A stretch of DNA of 6,655 nucleotides, from assembly GCA_015487335.1 (NCBI GenBank), contig WFPZ01000318.1:1-6655 (forward strand), in the 5' to 3' direction. Positions 1 to 6,655 of this stretch are shown here, one piece after another. Each line of letters begins with the position of its first letter. Positions within the stretch are counted from its first letter, which is position 1. Below the pieces are notes generated by a model. The model was not told the DNA's origin. It searched no databases and saw nothing but the letters and a program-made list of their open reading frames with translations. Made by a program: the position numbers and the translations under genes. This DNA comes from Paracoccaceae bacterium. Lineage in GTDB: Bacteria; Pseudomonadota; Alphaproteobacteria; Rhodobacterales; Rhodobacteraceae.

Positions 1-15
1 GATCCTCGGCCATCC

Positions 16-41
16 GTGATTCCGTCTCTTGCGGGAATCAC
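16..41. repeat. Inverted repeat downstream of tldD
   Basis: Perfect 8-bp arms, GTGATTCC at 16-23 and GGAATCAC at 34-41, are separated by a 10-nt spacer. The repeat lies downstream of the tldD stop on the leftward strand. Neither strand has a T-tract after it, so it is not a classical intrinsic terminator. It could be a weak processing or termination hairpin of the tldD transcript or an operator for a gene off the left edge. A second, weaker pair lies at 46-51 and 62-67 (CGCCCG/CGGGCG). The rest of 1-92 shows nothing else I can support. Confidence 0.4.
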
Positions 42-92
42 CATGCGCCCGCTGTGGTTAACGGGCGGTGAACGGCCGGCGGTTTCCCCGGC

Positions 93-1514
<1,422 letters not shown>

Positions 1515-1520
1515 GTATTT

Positions 1521-1525
1521 CTCCG
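1521..1525 (-). promoter_or_regulatory. Ribosome-binding site of tldD
   Basis: On the minus strand the sequence reads CGGAG, six nucleotides before the ATG at 1514-1512. This is a good Shine-Dalgarno match and supports the chosen tldD start over internal methionines. Confidence 0.7.
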
Positions 1526-1627
1526 GTCCGGGAAGGGGCGAAAGGCCAAGGCGGCCCTTTGCCGCAATCTAAATGCTTGTTTGGTCGTTCGTAATATGGT
1601 TTCAAATTGCACGGAAACAACGGGAAT

Positions 1628-1653
1628 CCGCTTCGCCCTGCAGGGCGGGGTGG
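1628..1653 (+). promoter_or_regulatory. Predicted hairpin in the ctaC leader
   Basis: The DNA holds a perfect 14-bp palindrome at 1634-1647 (CGCCCTGCAGGGCG). As RNA it can fold into a longer stem: 1628-1638 pairs with 1643-1653 in eleven pairs, three of them G-U, around a UGCA tetraloop at 1639-1642. It ends 50 nt before the ctaC start codon, so it would lie in the 5' untranslated leader if transcription starts in the A+T-rich stretch near 1570-1610. It could equally be a binding site for a dimeric regulator. No U-tract follows, so it is not a terminator. The function is inferred; the pairing is seen. Confidence 0.35.
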
Positions 1654-1692
1654 TGGGCGGCCTGGAAAACCGCCTGATGACCGTCGGCGAAC

Positions 1693-1697
1693 AGGGA
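1693..1697 (+). promoter_or_regulatory. Ribosome-binding site deciding the ctaC start
   Basis: AGGGA lies six nucleotides before the ATG at 1704. The reading frame stays open upstream to TTG 1581, with ATGs at 1596 and 1677, but only the 1704 start combines a well-spaced Shine-Dalgarno with a signal peptide at the very N-terminus. Confidence 0.7.
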
Positions 1698-1703
1698 AAA
1701 GAA

Positions 1704-2567
1704 ATGCGCGAACAGAACACCCTTTCCGGCCTGGGGGCCGTTTTCACCAGCATATTCGCAGCCGGGGCAGCCTTTGCCGGCGAAGGCATCGAGAATCTCG
1801 AGACGGTGGGCAAGCCGACGCCGGGGGGCACCGGCTTTCAGCCCGCGGCCACGGAACTGGCCCGCGACGTGCAGTGGCTGGACGGGATGATCAACGTCAT
1901 CATCGTTTCCATCGTCCTGTTCGTGGTGATTCTGCTGGCGATCGTCGCCATCCGCTACAACAAGCGAGCCAATCCCGACCCGGCCCGCTTCACCCACAAC
2001 ACGCCGATCGAGATCGCCTGGACGGTGGTGCCGATCATCATCCTGATATTCATCGGCGCGTTCTCCCTGCCGGTCCTGTTCAAGCAGCAGGTCATTCCCG
2101 AAGCCGACGTCACCATCAAGGTGACGGGCAACCAGTGGTACTGGAGCTACGAATACGTCGATTACAACTTCGGCTTCGACAGCTTCCTGCTGGAGCGCGA
2201 CCAGCTGGAGGAATACGGCTACAACCCCGATGAATACCTGCTGGCCACCGATACCGCGGTGGTGATTCCGGTGGGCAAGACCATCGTGATGCAGGTCACC
2301 GCCTCCGACGTGATTCACAGCTGGACGATCCCCGCCTTCGGCGTCAAGCAGGACGGCGTGCCCGGGCGCCTGGCCGAGCTGTGGTTCACGCCCGAGCGCG
2401 AGGGCGTCTATTTCGGCCAGTGCTCGGAGCTGTGCGGCAAGGACCACGCCTACATGCCGATCACCGTGAAGGTGGTGAGCGAGGAAGCCTACCAGAAGTG
2501 GCTGGACCGCGCGATCGAGGAATATGCCGGCACGCCGCGCAACGTGGTTGTCGCCTCGAACGACTGA
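1704..2567 (+). CDS. ctaC: Cytochrome c oxidase subunit II (aa3-type), CtaC
   Basis: This 287-residue protein is subunit II of the aa3 oxidase. It takes electrons from cytochrome c at the periplasmic face through the binuclear CuA centre and passes them to heme a in subunit I. A signal peptide spans about residues 1-25 and ends in AFA, with likely cleavage before GEG. Two membrane helices follow, at about 64-84 and 103-126, and then a periplasmic cupredoxin domain. The CuA ligands are complete: H205 in DVIHSW, then C240, E242, C244, H248 and M251 in CSELCGKDHAYM. The aromatic segment QWYWSYEY (144-151) contains the tryptophan known as the electron entry point in Paracoccus. The loop after it (about 152-182, through DEYLLATD) resembles the extended loop of alphaproteobacterial subunit II. 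It is the first gene of the oxidase series. A longer N-terminus from ATG 1596 or 1677 is possible but would bury the signal peptide. Confidence 0.97.
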   Translation: MREQNTLSGLGAVFTSIFAAGAAFAGEGIENLETVGKPTPGGTGFQPAATELARDVQWLDGMINVIIVSIVLFVVILLAIVAIRYNKRANPDPARFTHNTPIEIAWTVVPIIILIFIGAFSLPVLFKQQVIPEADVTIKVTGNQWYWSYEYVDYNFGFDSFLLERDQLEEYGYNPDEYLLATDTAVVIPVGKTIVMQVTASDVIHSWTIPAFGVKQDGVPGRLAELWFTPEREGVYFGQCSELCGKDHAYMPITVKVVSEEAYQKWLDRAIEEYAGTPRNVVVASND

Positions 2568-2580
2568 ACAGCTGAACAGC
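2564..2580 (+). repeat. Tandem 8-bp duplication over the ctaC stop codon
   Basis: TGAACAGC occurs twice in direct succession (2565-2572 and 2573-2580), preceded by a C that extends the period. The first copy begins with the ctaC stop codon TGA. The remaining ctaC-ctaB gap up to 2624 is GC-rich and has only a weak 6-bp pairing (GCCGCG at 2579-2584 with CGCGGC at 2596-2601). It does not look like a terminator. Confidence 0.6.
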
Positions 2581-2624
2581 CGCGCCCGCCCGTGCCGCGG
2601 CCCGATTGACGGGACCGGACGACA

Positions 2625-3557
2625 ATGACAGACGCCAGCGTCATGGAACATGAAAACGAAGCCGGCTTCGGCGACTATGTCGCCCTGCTCAAGCCGCGCG
2701 TCATGTCGCTGGTGGTGTTCACCGCGCTGGTGGGGCTGCTGGTGGCTCCGGTTTCCGTTCATCCCGTCATCGGATTCGCCGCGACGCTGTTCATCGCCAT
2801 CGGGGCGGGGGCCTCGGGGGCGCTGAACATGTGGTATGACGCCGACATAGACAGCGTGATGCGCCGCACCCGAAACCGCCCCGTGCCCGCCGGCAAGGTA
2901 AGCCCGAAAGAGGCCTTTGCGATCGGCATCACCCTGTCGGTCATGGCGGTCATCATGCTGGCGCTGACCACCAACATGGTGGCCGCGGCGCTGCTGGCCT
3001 TCACCATCTTCTTCTATGCGGTGATCTACACCATGTGGCTCAAGCGCTGGACGCCGCAGAACATCGTCATCGGCGGGGCCGCGGGGGCGTTTCCGCCGAT
3101 GATCGGCTGGGCGGCGGCCACGGGCGGCATTTCGCTCGAAAGCATTCTGATGTTCGCCCTGATCTTCGTCTGGACGCCACCGCATTTCTGGTCGCTGGCG
3201 CTGTTCATGAAGGAGGACTACTCCAAGGCCGGCGTGCCGATGCTGACGGTCACCCACGGCCATGCCACCACGCGCCGGCATATCCTGGCCTACACGTTGC
3301 TGCTGGTGCCGGTGTCGCTCGGGCTGGGGCTGACCGGGATCGGCGGGCCGGTCTATCTGGCGCTGGCCGCGGCGCTGAACCTGTGGTTCGTCAAATCGGC
3401 CCTGGACATCCTCAGGCGCGACGAAGCCGCCGCCGAGGCCGACGGCTACCGCACGGAGAAGGCCTTCTTCCGCTTTTCGCTCTACTATCTTTTCCTGCAT
3501 TTCGGCGCGCTTCTGGCGGAAGCGGCGCTGCGCAGCCTTGGCATGGGAGGCCTGTAA
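2625..3557 (+). CDS. ctaB: Protoheme IX farnesyltransferase (heme O synthase), CtaB
   Basis: This 310-residue integral membrane enzyme of the UbiA prenyltransferase superfamily transfers a farnesyl group from farnesyl diphosphate to the 2-vinyl group of heme b. The product, heme O, is converted to heme A by CtaA. The first aspartate-rich motif is NMWYDADIDSVMRRTRNRP, with N68, D72 and D76 as the expected metal-diphosphate residues. Other family landmarks are LLKPRVMSLVVFTALVG (about 21-37), YTMWLKR (135-141) and the conserved TPPHFWSLALFMKEDY stretch (184-199). About nine hydrophobic segments fit the family topology. The start has a modest GGA box five nucleotides upstream; Met7 (2643) is an alternative. 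The gene lies 57 nt after ctaC, and its stop overlaps the next start by one base (TAATG). Heme A synthase is not encoded in this window. Confidence 0.96.
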   Translation: MTDASVMEHENEAGFGDYVALLKPRVMSLVVFTALVGLLVAPVSVHPVIGFAATLFIAIGAGASGALNMWYDADIDSVMRRTRNRPVPAGKVSPKEAFAIGITLSVMAVIMLALTTNMVAAALLAFTIFFYAVIYTMWLKRWTPQNIVIGGAAGAFPPMIGWAAATGGISLESILMFALIFVWTPPHFWSLALFMKEDYSKAGVPMLTVTHGHATTRRHILAYTLLLVPVSLGLGLTGIGGPVYLALAAALNLWFVKSALDILRRDEAAAEADGYRTEKAFFRFSLYYLFLHFGALLAEAALRSLGMGGL

Positions 3558-3742
3558 TGCCGATTGCCCGAGAACATGAACTTCACCACCGCCGCCTGGG
3601 GCGCAATGTCGGGCTGGCGGTCTCGCTGGGCTCCTTCGTGCTTGTCGTCTTTGCCGTTTCCATGGTGAAGATGAAGGTCGAGATCGAGACCCTCACCGGA
3701 GCGAAGGCCCCCGCCCCGGCGGTTGCGGAGCAGGGCAGATGA
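3557..3742 (+). CDS. Small single-span membrane protein between ctaB and ctaG (CoxF-like)
   Basis: This 61-residue protein has a basic, histidine-rich N-terminus (REHELHHRRLGRN, 5-17), one hydrophobic helix at about 18-37, and a short tail that starts VKMKVEIETL and ends in an Ala/Pro-rich stretch (about 49-56). The positive-inside rule predicts the N-terminus in the cytoplasm. Its frame is closed in by both neighbours: its ATG overlaps the ctaB stop (TAATG) and its TGA overlaps the ctaG start (ATGA). This is strong evidence that it is a real, translationally coupled gene. A small gene occupies the same place in the Paracoccus denitrificans locus (called ORF2 there, from memory), and short proteins named CoxF in rhizobia share the pattern of an Arg-Asn before one membrane span. 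No catalytic or metal-binding motif is visible. A role in oxidase assembly, perhaps with CtaG, is inferred from position only. Confidence 0.85.
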   Translation: MPIAREHELHHRRLGRNVGLAVSLGSFVLVVFAVSMVKMKVEIETLTGAKAPAPAVAEQGR

Positions 3743-4314
3743 GGCTGCAGCGAACCCACAGGACAGCGCTGCAGATGGTCGGCGTCGTGGTGGCGATGGG
3801 TTCGCTGGCCTGGGCTTCTGTGCCGCTTTACAACTGGTTCTGCCGGGTTACCGGCTTCGGGGGCACCACCGGCGTGGCCGAGGCGGGGGCCGACAGGGTG
3901 CTGGACCAGACGATCACCGTCCGTTTCGACGCCTCGGTGGCACGCGGGATGCCGTGGGAGTTCCGCCCGCTCCAGCGCGAGGTGGAGATACGTCTCGGCG
4001 AGACGGGCCTGGCTTTCTACGAGGCCTACAACCCCACGGATCGCGTGATAGCCGGCACCGCCAGCTACAATGTCGCGCCCTATGACGCGGGGGGCTACTT
4101 CACCAAGATCGAATGCTTCTGTTTCACCGAACAGGTGCTGCAGCCCGGCGAGAGGGTTCAGATGCCCGTTACCTATTACGTCGATCCCGACATTACCCTG
4201 GACCGTGATGCGAAGTTCGTAAATCACATCACCCTGTCCTACACTTTCCACGAAACCGACCTGCCCGAGGAATATGCCGCCGCCGCGGCCCAGACCCCGG
4301 GCAAATCCAACTAG
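3739..4314 (+). CDS. ctaG: Cytochrome c oxidase assembly protein CtaG (Cox11 family)
   Basis: This 191-residue Cox11-type copper chaperone is needed to form the CuB centre of oxidase subunit I. It has a short basic N-terminus and one membrane anchor at about 9-29, followed by a periplasmic immunoglobulin-like domain. The copper-binding pair is in the motif IECFCFTEQ (C126 and C128). A further conserved cysteine, C35, follows the membrane helix in YNWFCRVTGFGGTT. Downstream family landmarks are the MPVTYYVDP stretch (142-150) and ITLSYTF (164-170). The length is normal for bacterial Cox11. The ATG overlaps the stop of the preceding small gene by four bases, implying coupled translation. This is Cox11, not the unrelated Bacillus protein that is also called CtaG. 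Confidence 0.96.
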   Translation: MRLQRTHRTALQMVGVVVAMGSLAWASVPLYNWFCRVTGFGGTTGVAEAGADRVLDQTITVRFDASVARGMPWEFRPLQREVEIRLGETGLAFYEAYNPTDRVIAGTASYNVAPYDAGGYFTKIECFCFTEQVLQPGERVQMPVTYYVDPDITLDRDAKFVNHITLSYTFHETDLPEEYAAAAAQTPGKSN

Positions 4315-4335
4315 GCACCATGCGAGGGACTGCGA

Positions 4336-5136
4336 ATGGCGCACGCTAAGAATCACGATTACCACATCCTGCCACCGTCGATCTGGCCGTTCCTCGGGGC
4401 GGTGGCCGGTATCGTCATGCTGACCGGGGCGGTGCTCTGGTTCCATGACGTCACGCCCTGGGTGTTCTTCATCGGGGCGGCCGGGGTTGTCTATGTCATG
4501 TACGGCTGGTGGTCGGACGTGATACGCGAGGCCCGTCGGGGAGAGCATACACCGGTGGTCAGGATCGGCCTGCGCTACGGCTTCATCCTGTTCATCATGT
4601 CGGAGGTGATGTTCTTCGCGGCCTGGTTCTGGAGCTTCTTCAAGAACGCGCTCTATCCGATGGCCGAAGGTTATCCCAAGGTGCAGGGCACCTGGCCGCC
4701 GCCGGGGATCGAAACCTTCGACCCCTGGAGCATCCCGCTGATCAACACGCTGATCCTGCTGGCCTCCGGCGCGGCCGCAACCTGGGCCCACCATGCGCTG
4801 GTCCACGAGAACAACCGCCGCGACGTGCGCAACGGTCTGATCCTGACAATCCTTCTGGGCCTGACCTTCACCTTCTTCCAGGCCTTCGAATATGCTGAGG
4901 CGGGCTTCAGTTTTGCGGGCAACATCTACGGGGCCAACTTCTTCATGGCCACCGGGTTCCACGGGCTGCACGTGATCGTCGGCACGATCTTTCTGGCGGT
5001 CTGTCTCTACAGGCTCCAGAAGGGCGATTTCACCCCCGAGCAGCACGTGGGATTCGAGGCCGCCATCTGGTACTGGCACTTTGTCGATGTGGTCTGGCTG
5101 TTCCTGTTTGCCTCCATCTACATCTGGGGCAGCTGA
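4336..5136 (+). CDS. ctaE: Cytochrome c oxidase subunit III, CtaE
   Basis: This 266-residue protein is the third core subunit of the aa3 oxidase. It binds no redox metal; in the family it stabilises subunit I and supports proton uptake. It has the usual seven membrane helices (about 16-36, 41-57, 77-101, 132-155, 166-187, 200-224 and 240-263). Signature stretches are the N-terminal NHDYHILPPSIWPF (6-19), IMSEVMFFAAWFW with the conserved membrane glutamate E90, ATGFHGLHVIVGT (205-217), and WYWHFVDVVWLFLF near the C-terminus. Compared with the Paracoccus protein as I remember it, the loop between helices 1 and 2 is shorter. The start is supported by AGGGA at 4325-4329, six nucleotides upstream, and the gene lies 21 nt after ctaG. 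A strong hairpin follows it. Confidence 0.97.
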   Translation: MAHAKNHDYHILPPSIWPFLGAVAGIVMLTGAVLWFHDVTPWVFFIGAAGVVYVMYGWWSDVIREARRGEHTPVVRIGLRYGFILFIMSEVMFFAAWFWSFFKNALYPMAEGYPKVQGTWPPPGIETFDPWSIPLINTLILLASGAAATWAHHALVHENNRRDVRNGLILTILLGLTFTFFQAFEYAEAGFSFAGNIYGANFFMATGFHGLHVIVGTIFLAVCLYRLQKGDFTPEQHVGFEAAIWYWHFVDVVWLFLFASIYIWGS

Positions 5137-5170
5137 GCGGCCGGGTCCCGGAACGTACGGGCAGAAACGA

Positions 5171-5197
5171 AGGGGCGCGGGGCATTCCCGCGCCCCT
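5171..5197 (+). terminator. Hairpin between ctaE and surf1, probable terminator or attenuator
   Basis: A perfect 11-bp, almost pure G/C stem is formed by AGGGGCGCGGG (5171-5181) and CCCGCGCCCCT (5187-5197) around a 5-nt loop, GCATT. The bases after it are CTTCAGGG, so the U-tract is poor. GC-rich stems with short or missing U-tracts are common terminators in Rhodobacterales. The hairpin begins 34 nt after the ctaE stop and ends five bases before the surf1 Shine-Dalgarno. It could end most ctaC-ctaE transcripts with some readthrough, act as an RNA-stabilising 3' end, or reduce surf1 translation. Which of these applies cannot be read from the sequence. Confidence 0.65.
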
Positions 5198-5201
5198 CTT
5201 C

Positions 5202-5206
5202 AGGGA
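5202..5206 (+). promoter_or_regulatory. Ribosome-binding site deciding the surf1 start
   Basis: AGGGA lies six nucleotides before ATG 5213. The same frame is open upstream into the 3' end of ctaE (to 5081), but that extension would read through the hairpin and has no Surf1 character, so 5213 is the start. Confidence 0.7.
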
Positions 5207-5212
5207 AAAGCC

Positions 5213-5884
5213 ATGACCAGGCGCATGATCGCACCGCTGCTGTTCGGCCTGACCGGAACCGCCATCCTGCTGTGGCTGGGGCTGTGGCAGGTGCAGCGCA
5301 TGGGCGAGAAGAACGCGATCATCGCACAGATCACCGCCCGCATCGACAAGCCCCCCGTGCCGCTGCCCGAAAAGCCCGACCCGGTCGCCGACAAGTATCT
5401 TGCCGTGCAGGCCACCGGGGTGCTGGGCGAGAGGGAAATCCACGTCCTTGTCGGCCGCGGTCTGTCGGGGGCCGGCTACCGGGTCATCACCACGCTGGAT
5501 ACAGGCACCCGCCGCGTTCTGCTGGAGCGCGGCGTCGTGCCGGCCGAGGCCAAGGATGCCCCGCGCCCGGGGGGGCGTCAGGTAACCGTCGTCGGCAACC
5601 TGCACTGGCCGCGCGAGGTGGACGGCTTCACCCCCGAGCCGGACCTCGAGGCCAACATCTGGTTCGCCCGCGACGTGCCCGCCATGGCCCGCGCCCTGGG
5701 CGCCGAGCCGGTGCTGATCGTGGCGCGCAGCGATACCGGCGACGGGGTGGAGCCCCGGCCCGTCAGCCCCACCGATCTGCGCAACGTCCATCTCGAATAT
5801 GCCATCACCTGGTTTTTGCTCGCCATCGCATGGATGGGGATGACAGCCTACCTGCTGTGGCGTATCAAGCGCCGGGAAGTGTAA
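5213..5884 (+). CDS. surf1: Surf1-family cytochrome oxidase assembly protein
   Basis: This 223-residue Surf1 (Shy1) family protein is an assembly factor that, in Paracoccus and related bacteria, binds heme a and helps load it into oxidase subunit I. It has the family hairpin topology: one membrane helix at each end (about 7-25 and 197-217) and a periplasmic domain between. The N-terminal signature is LGLWQVQRMGEKN (22-34). The C-terminal one is NVHLEYAITWFLLA (191-204), with H193 as the conserved histidine implicated in heme binding. The internal stretch RRVLLERGVVP (100-110) corresponds to the family's RGW/F-V-P motif, here with valine in place of the usual aromatic residue. The length fits bacterial members. 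The gene lies 76 nt after ctaE, behind a strong hairpin, and 14 nt before thrC, so surf1 and thrC are likely co-transcribed. Confidence 0.95.
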   Translation: MTRRMIAPLLFGLTGTAILLWLGLWQVQRMGEKNAIIAQITARIDKPPVPLPEKPDPVADKYLAVQATGVLGEREIHVLVGRGLSGAGYRVITTLDTGTRRVLLERGVVPAEAKDAPRPGGRQVTVVGNLHWPREVDGFTPEPDLEANIWFARDVPAMARALGAEPVLIVARSDTGDGVEPRPVSPTDLRNVHLEYAITWFLLAIAWMGMTAYLLWRIKRREV

Positions 5885-5898
5885 CGGCGGATCGGACG

Positions 5899-6655
5899 AT
5901 GCGGTATGTCTCGACGCGCGGGCAGGCGCCCGTGCTGGGTTTCGAAGAAGCGATGCTGACGGGCCTGGCCCGCGACGGCGGCCTCTACGTGCCCGAAACC
6001 ATCCCCCCGATGAGCCATGCCGAGATTACGGCGCTGGCCGGGCTGAGCTACGAGGAGGCCGCCTTTCGGGTGATGCGCCCCTTCGTGGGCGAGAGCTTCA
6101 CCGACGACGAGTTCCGCGGCCTCATCGCCCGCGCCTACGGCGGCTTCGGCCATCCGGCGCGCGCGCCGCTGGTGCAGCTGGGCGCGAACCACTTCCTGCT
6201 GGAGCTGTTTCACGGCCCCACGCTGGCCTTCAAGGACTTCGCCATGCAGCTGATCGGCCAGCTGTTCCAGGCGGTCCTGGCCCGGCGTGGCGAGCGGGTG
6301 ACGATCGTCGGCGCCACCTCCGGCGACACCGGATCGGCCGCCATCGAGGCCTTCCGGGGCCTGCCCAACGTGGACGTGTTCATCCTCTTCCCCGCCGGCC
6401 GCGTCTCGGATGTGCAGCGCCGGCAGATGACCACGCCGGCCGAGGCCAATGTGCACGCCCTTGCCCTGCGCGGCGATTTCGACGACTGCCAGGCGCGGCT
6501 CAAGGACATGTTCAACGATTTCACCTTCCGCGATGAGGTGCGGCTGGCGGGGGTCAATTCCATCAACTGGGCGCGGGTGCTGGCGCAGGTGGTCTATTAC
6601 TTCACCGCCGCGGTCAGCCTCGGCGCGCCGCATCGCGAAATCGACTTCACCGTGC
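5899..6655 (+). CDS. thrC: Threonine synthase (5' part, cut by window edge)
   Basis: Threonine synthase converts O-phospho-L-homoserine to L-threonine, the last step of threonine synthesis, in the cytoplasm. The frame is open from ATG 5899 to the right edge, giving 252 complete codons; the family is usually about 460 residues, so roughly the last 45% is missing. It begins MRYVSTRGQAP, followed by the N-terminal domain with LARDGGLYVPE (23-33). The pyridoxal-phosphate site is visible in FHGPTLAFKDFAMQ, with K112 as the Schiff-base lysine. GATSGDTGSAA (138-148) is the phosphate-binding loop region. NSINWARVLAQVVYYF (220-235) is another conserved stretch of this class. A weak Shine-Dalgarno (GGA at 5889-5891) lies seven nucleotides upstream. 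The gene is 14 nt after surf1. The truncation is due to the window and is not a sign of a pseudogene. Confidence 0.95.
   Translation, partial: MRYVSTRGQAPVLGFEEAMLTGLARDGGLYVPETIPPMSHAEITALAGLSYEEAAFRVMRPFVGESFTDDEFRGLIARAYGGFGHPARAPLVQLGANHFLLELFHGPTLAFKDFAMQLIGQLFQAVLARRGERVTIVGATSGDTGSAAIEAFRGLPNVDVFILFPAGRVSDVQRRQMTTPAEANVHALALRGDFDDCQARLKDMFNDFTFRDEVRLAGVNSINWARVLAQVVYYFTAAVSLGAPHREIDFTV

Larger units (their letters stand above)
1515..1703. promoter_or_regulatory. Divergent intergenic region between tldD and ctaC
   Basis: These 189 bp separate two divergently transcribed genes and must hold, or lie next to, the promoters for tldD (leftward) and the cta genes (rightward). The stretch at about 1567-1610 is clearly richer in A and T than its surroundings, as expected of promoter DNA. 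It includes TAATAT at 1592-1597, which resembles a -10 element for the rightward direction, but I see no well-spaced -35 partner. On the opposite strand TTGAAA (1605-1600) resembles a -35 without a convincing -10. Exact promoters and any regulator site therefore cannot be assigned from sequence alone. Confidence 0.4.

Noticed and set aside
2579..2613. Terminator between ctaC and ctaB
   Set aside because: Only a 6-bp stem with an 11-nt loop and a 4-bp stem can be formed, with no U-tract, in a 57-nt gap between genes of one pathway.
1602..3500. Very long minus-strand open frame (632 codons) opposite ctaC and ctaB
   Set aside because: It is rich in His, Arg, Gly and Gln with no recognisable domain, and lies fully opposite two genes with complete family motifs. 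Long antisense frames arise by chance in GC-rich coding DNA.
3583..5079. Long minus-strand open frame (498 codons) opposite the small gene, ctaG and ctaE
   Set aside because: Its composition is that of an antisense shadow (Arg/Gly/His/Gln-rich), no family is recognisable, and it runs across three well-supported genes and their junctions.
5081..5212. N-terminal extension of surf1 into ctaE
   Set aside because: It would read through the ctaE end and the hairpin, and lacks Surf1 similarity; ATG 5213 has a well-spaced AGGGA and places the membrane helix at the N-terminus.
5848..6633. Minus-strand open frame (261 codons) opposite thrC
   Set aside because: The plus strand encodes an unambiguous threonine synthase with its PLP lysine motif. 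The antisense frame is low-complexity and unrecognisable.
5899..6655. thrC as a broken gene
   Set aside because: The frame is intact up to the last base; it is cut only by the window boundary.

Overview
The window is a GC-rich stretch from an alphaproteobacterium, most likely of the Rhodobacterales (Paracoccus/Rhodobacter relatives). The evidence is the close resemblance of the encoded oxidase subunits to those of Paracoccus denitrificans as I remember them, the alphaproteobacterial-type subunit II, and the gene order. It is almost fully coding, and every gene belongs to a known family.

Layout. Positions 1-92 are non-coding as far as I can tell and contain an inverted repeat. tldD (a zinc metalloprotease subunit) runs leftwards from 1514 to 93. 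A 189-bp divergent intergenic region (1515-1703) has an A+T-richer core and a predicted leader hairpin. It opens into a rightward series of aa3-type cytochrome c oxidase genes: ctaC (subunit II), ctaB (heme O synthase), a 61-codon gene for a single-span membrane protein, ctaG/cox11 (CuB insertion chaperone) and ctaE (subunit III). The three middle genes overlap at their stops and starts (TAATG, then ATGA), which suggests translational coupling. After ctaE comes a perfect 11-bp GC-rich hairpin, resembling a terminator or attenuator. Then follow surf1 (oxidase assembly, heme a handling) and thrC (threonine synthase, cut by the right edge) in the same direction and closely spaced.

How the genes work together. 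CtaC carries the CuA centre that accepts electrons from cytochrome c, and CtaE is the third core subunit. CtaB makes heme O, the precursor of heme A. CtaG delivers copper to the CuB site of subunit I, and Surf1 supports heme a insertion into subunit I. Subunit I (ctaD) and heme A synthase (ctaA) are not in this window and must be encoded elsewhere. tldD and thrC have no obvious role in the oxidase; I believe this linkage is common in Rhodobacterales, but that is from memory.

I found no undescribed system. The most useful second-look items are the small membrane protein between ctaB and ctaG, the hairpin placed directly before the surf1 ribosome-binding site, and the hairpin in the ctaC leader. 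I saw no tRNA, rRNA, CRISPR array, insertion sequence or attachment site.
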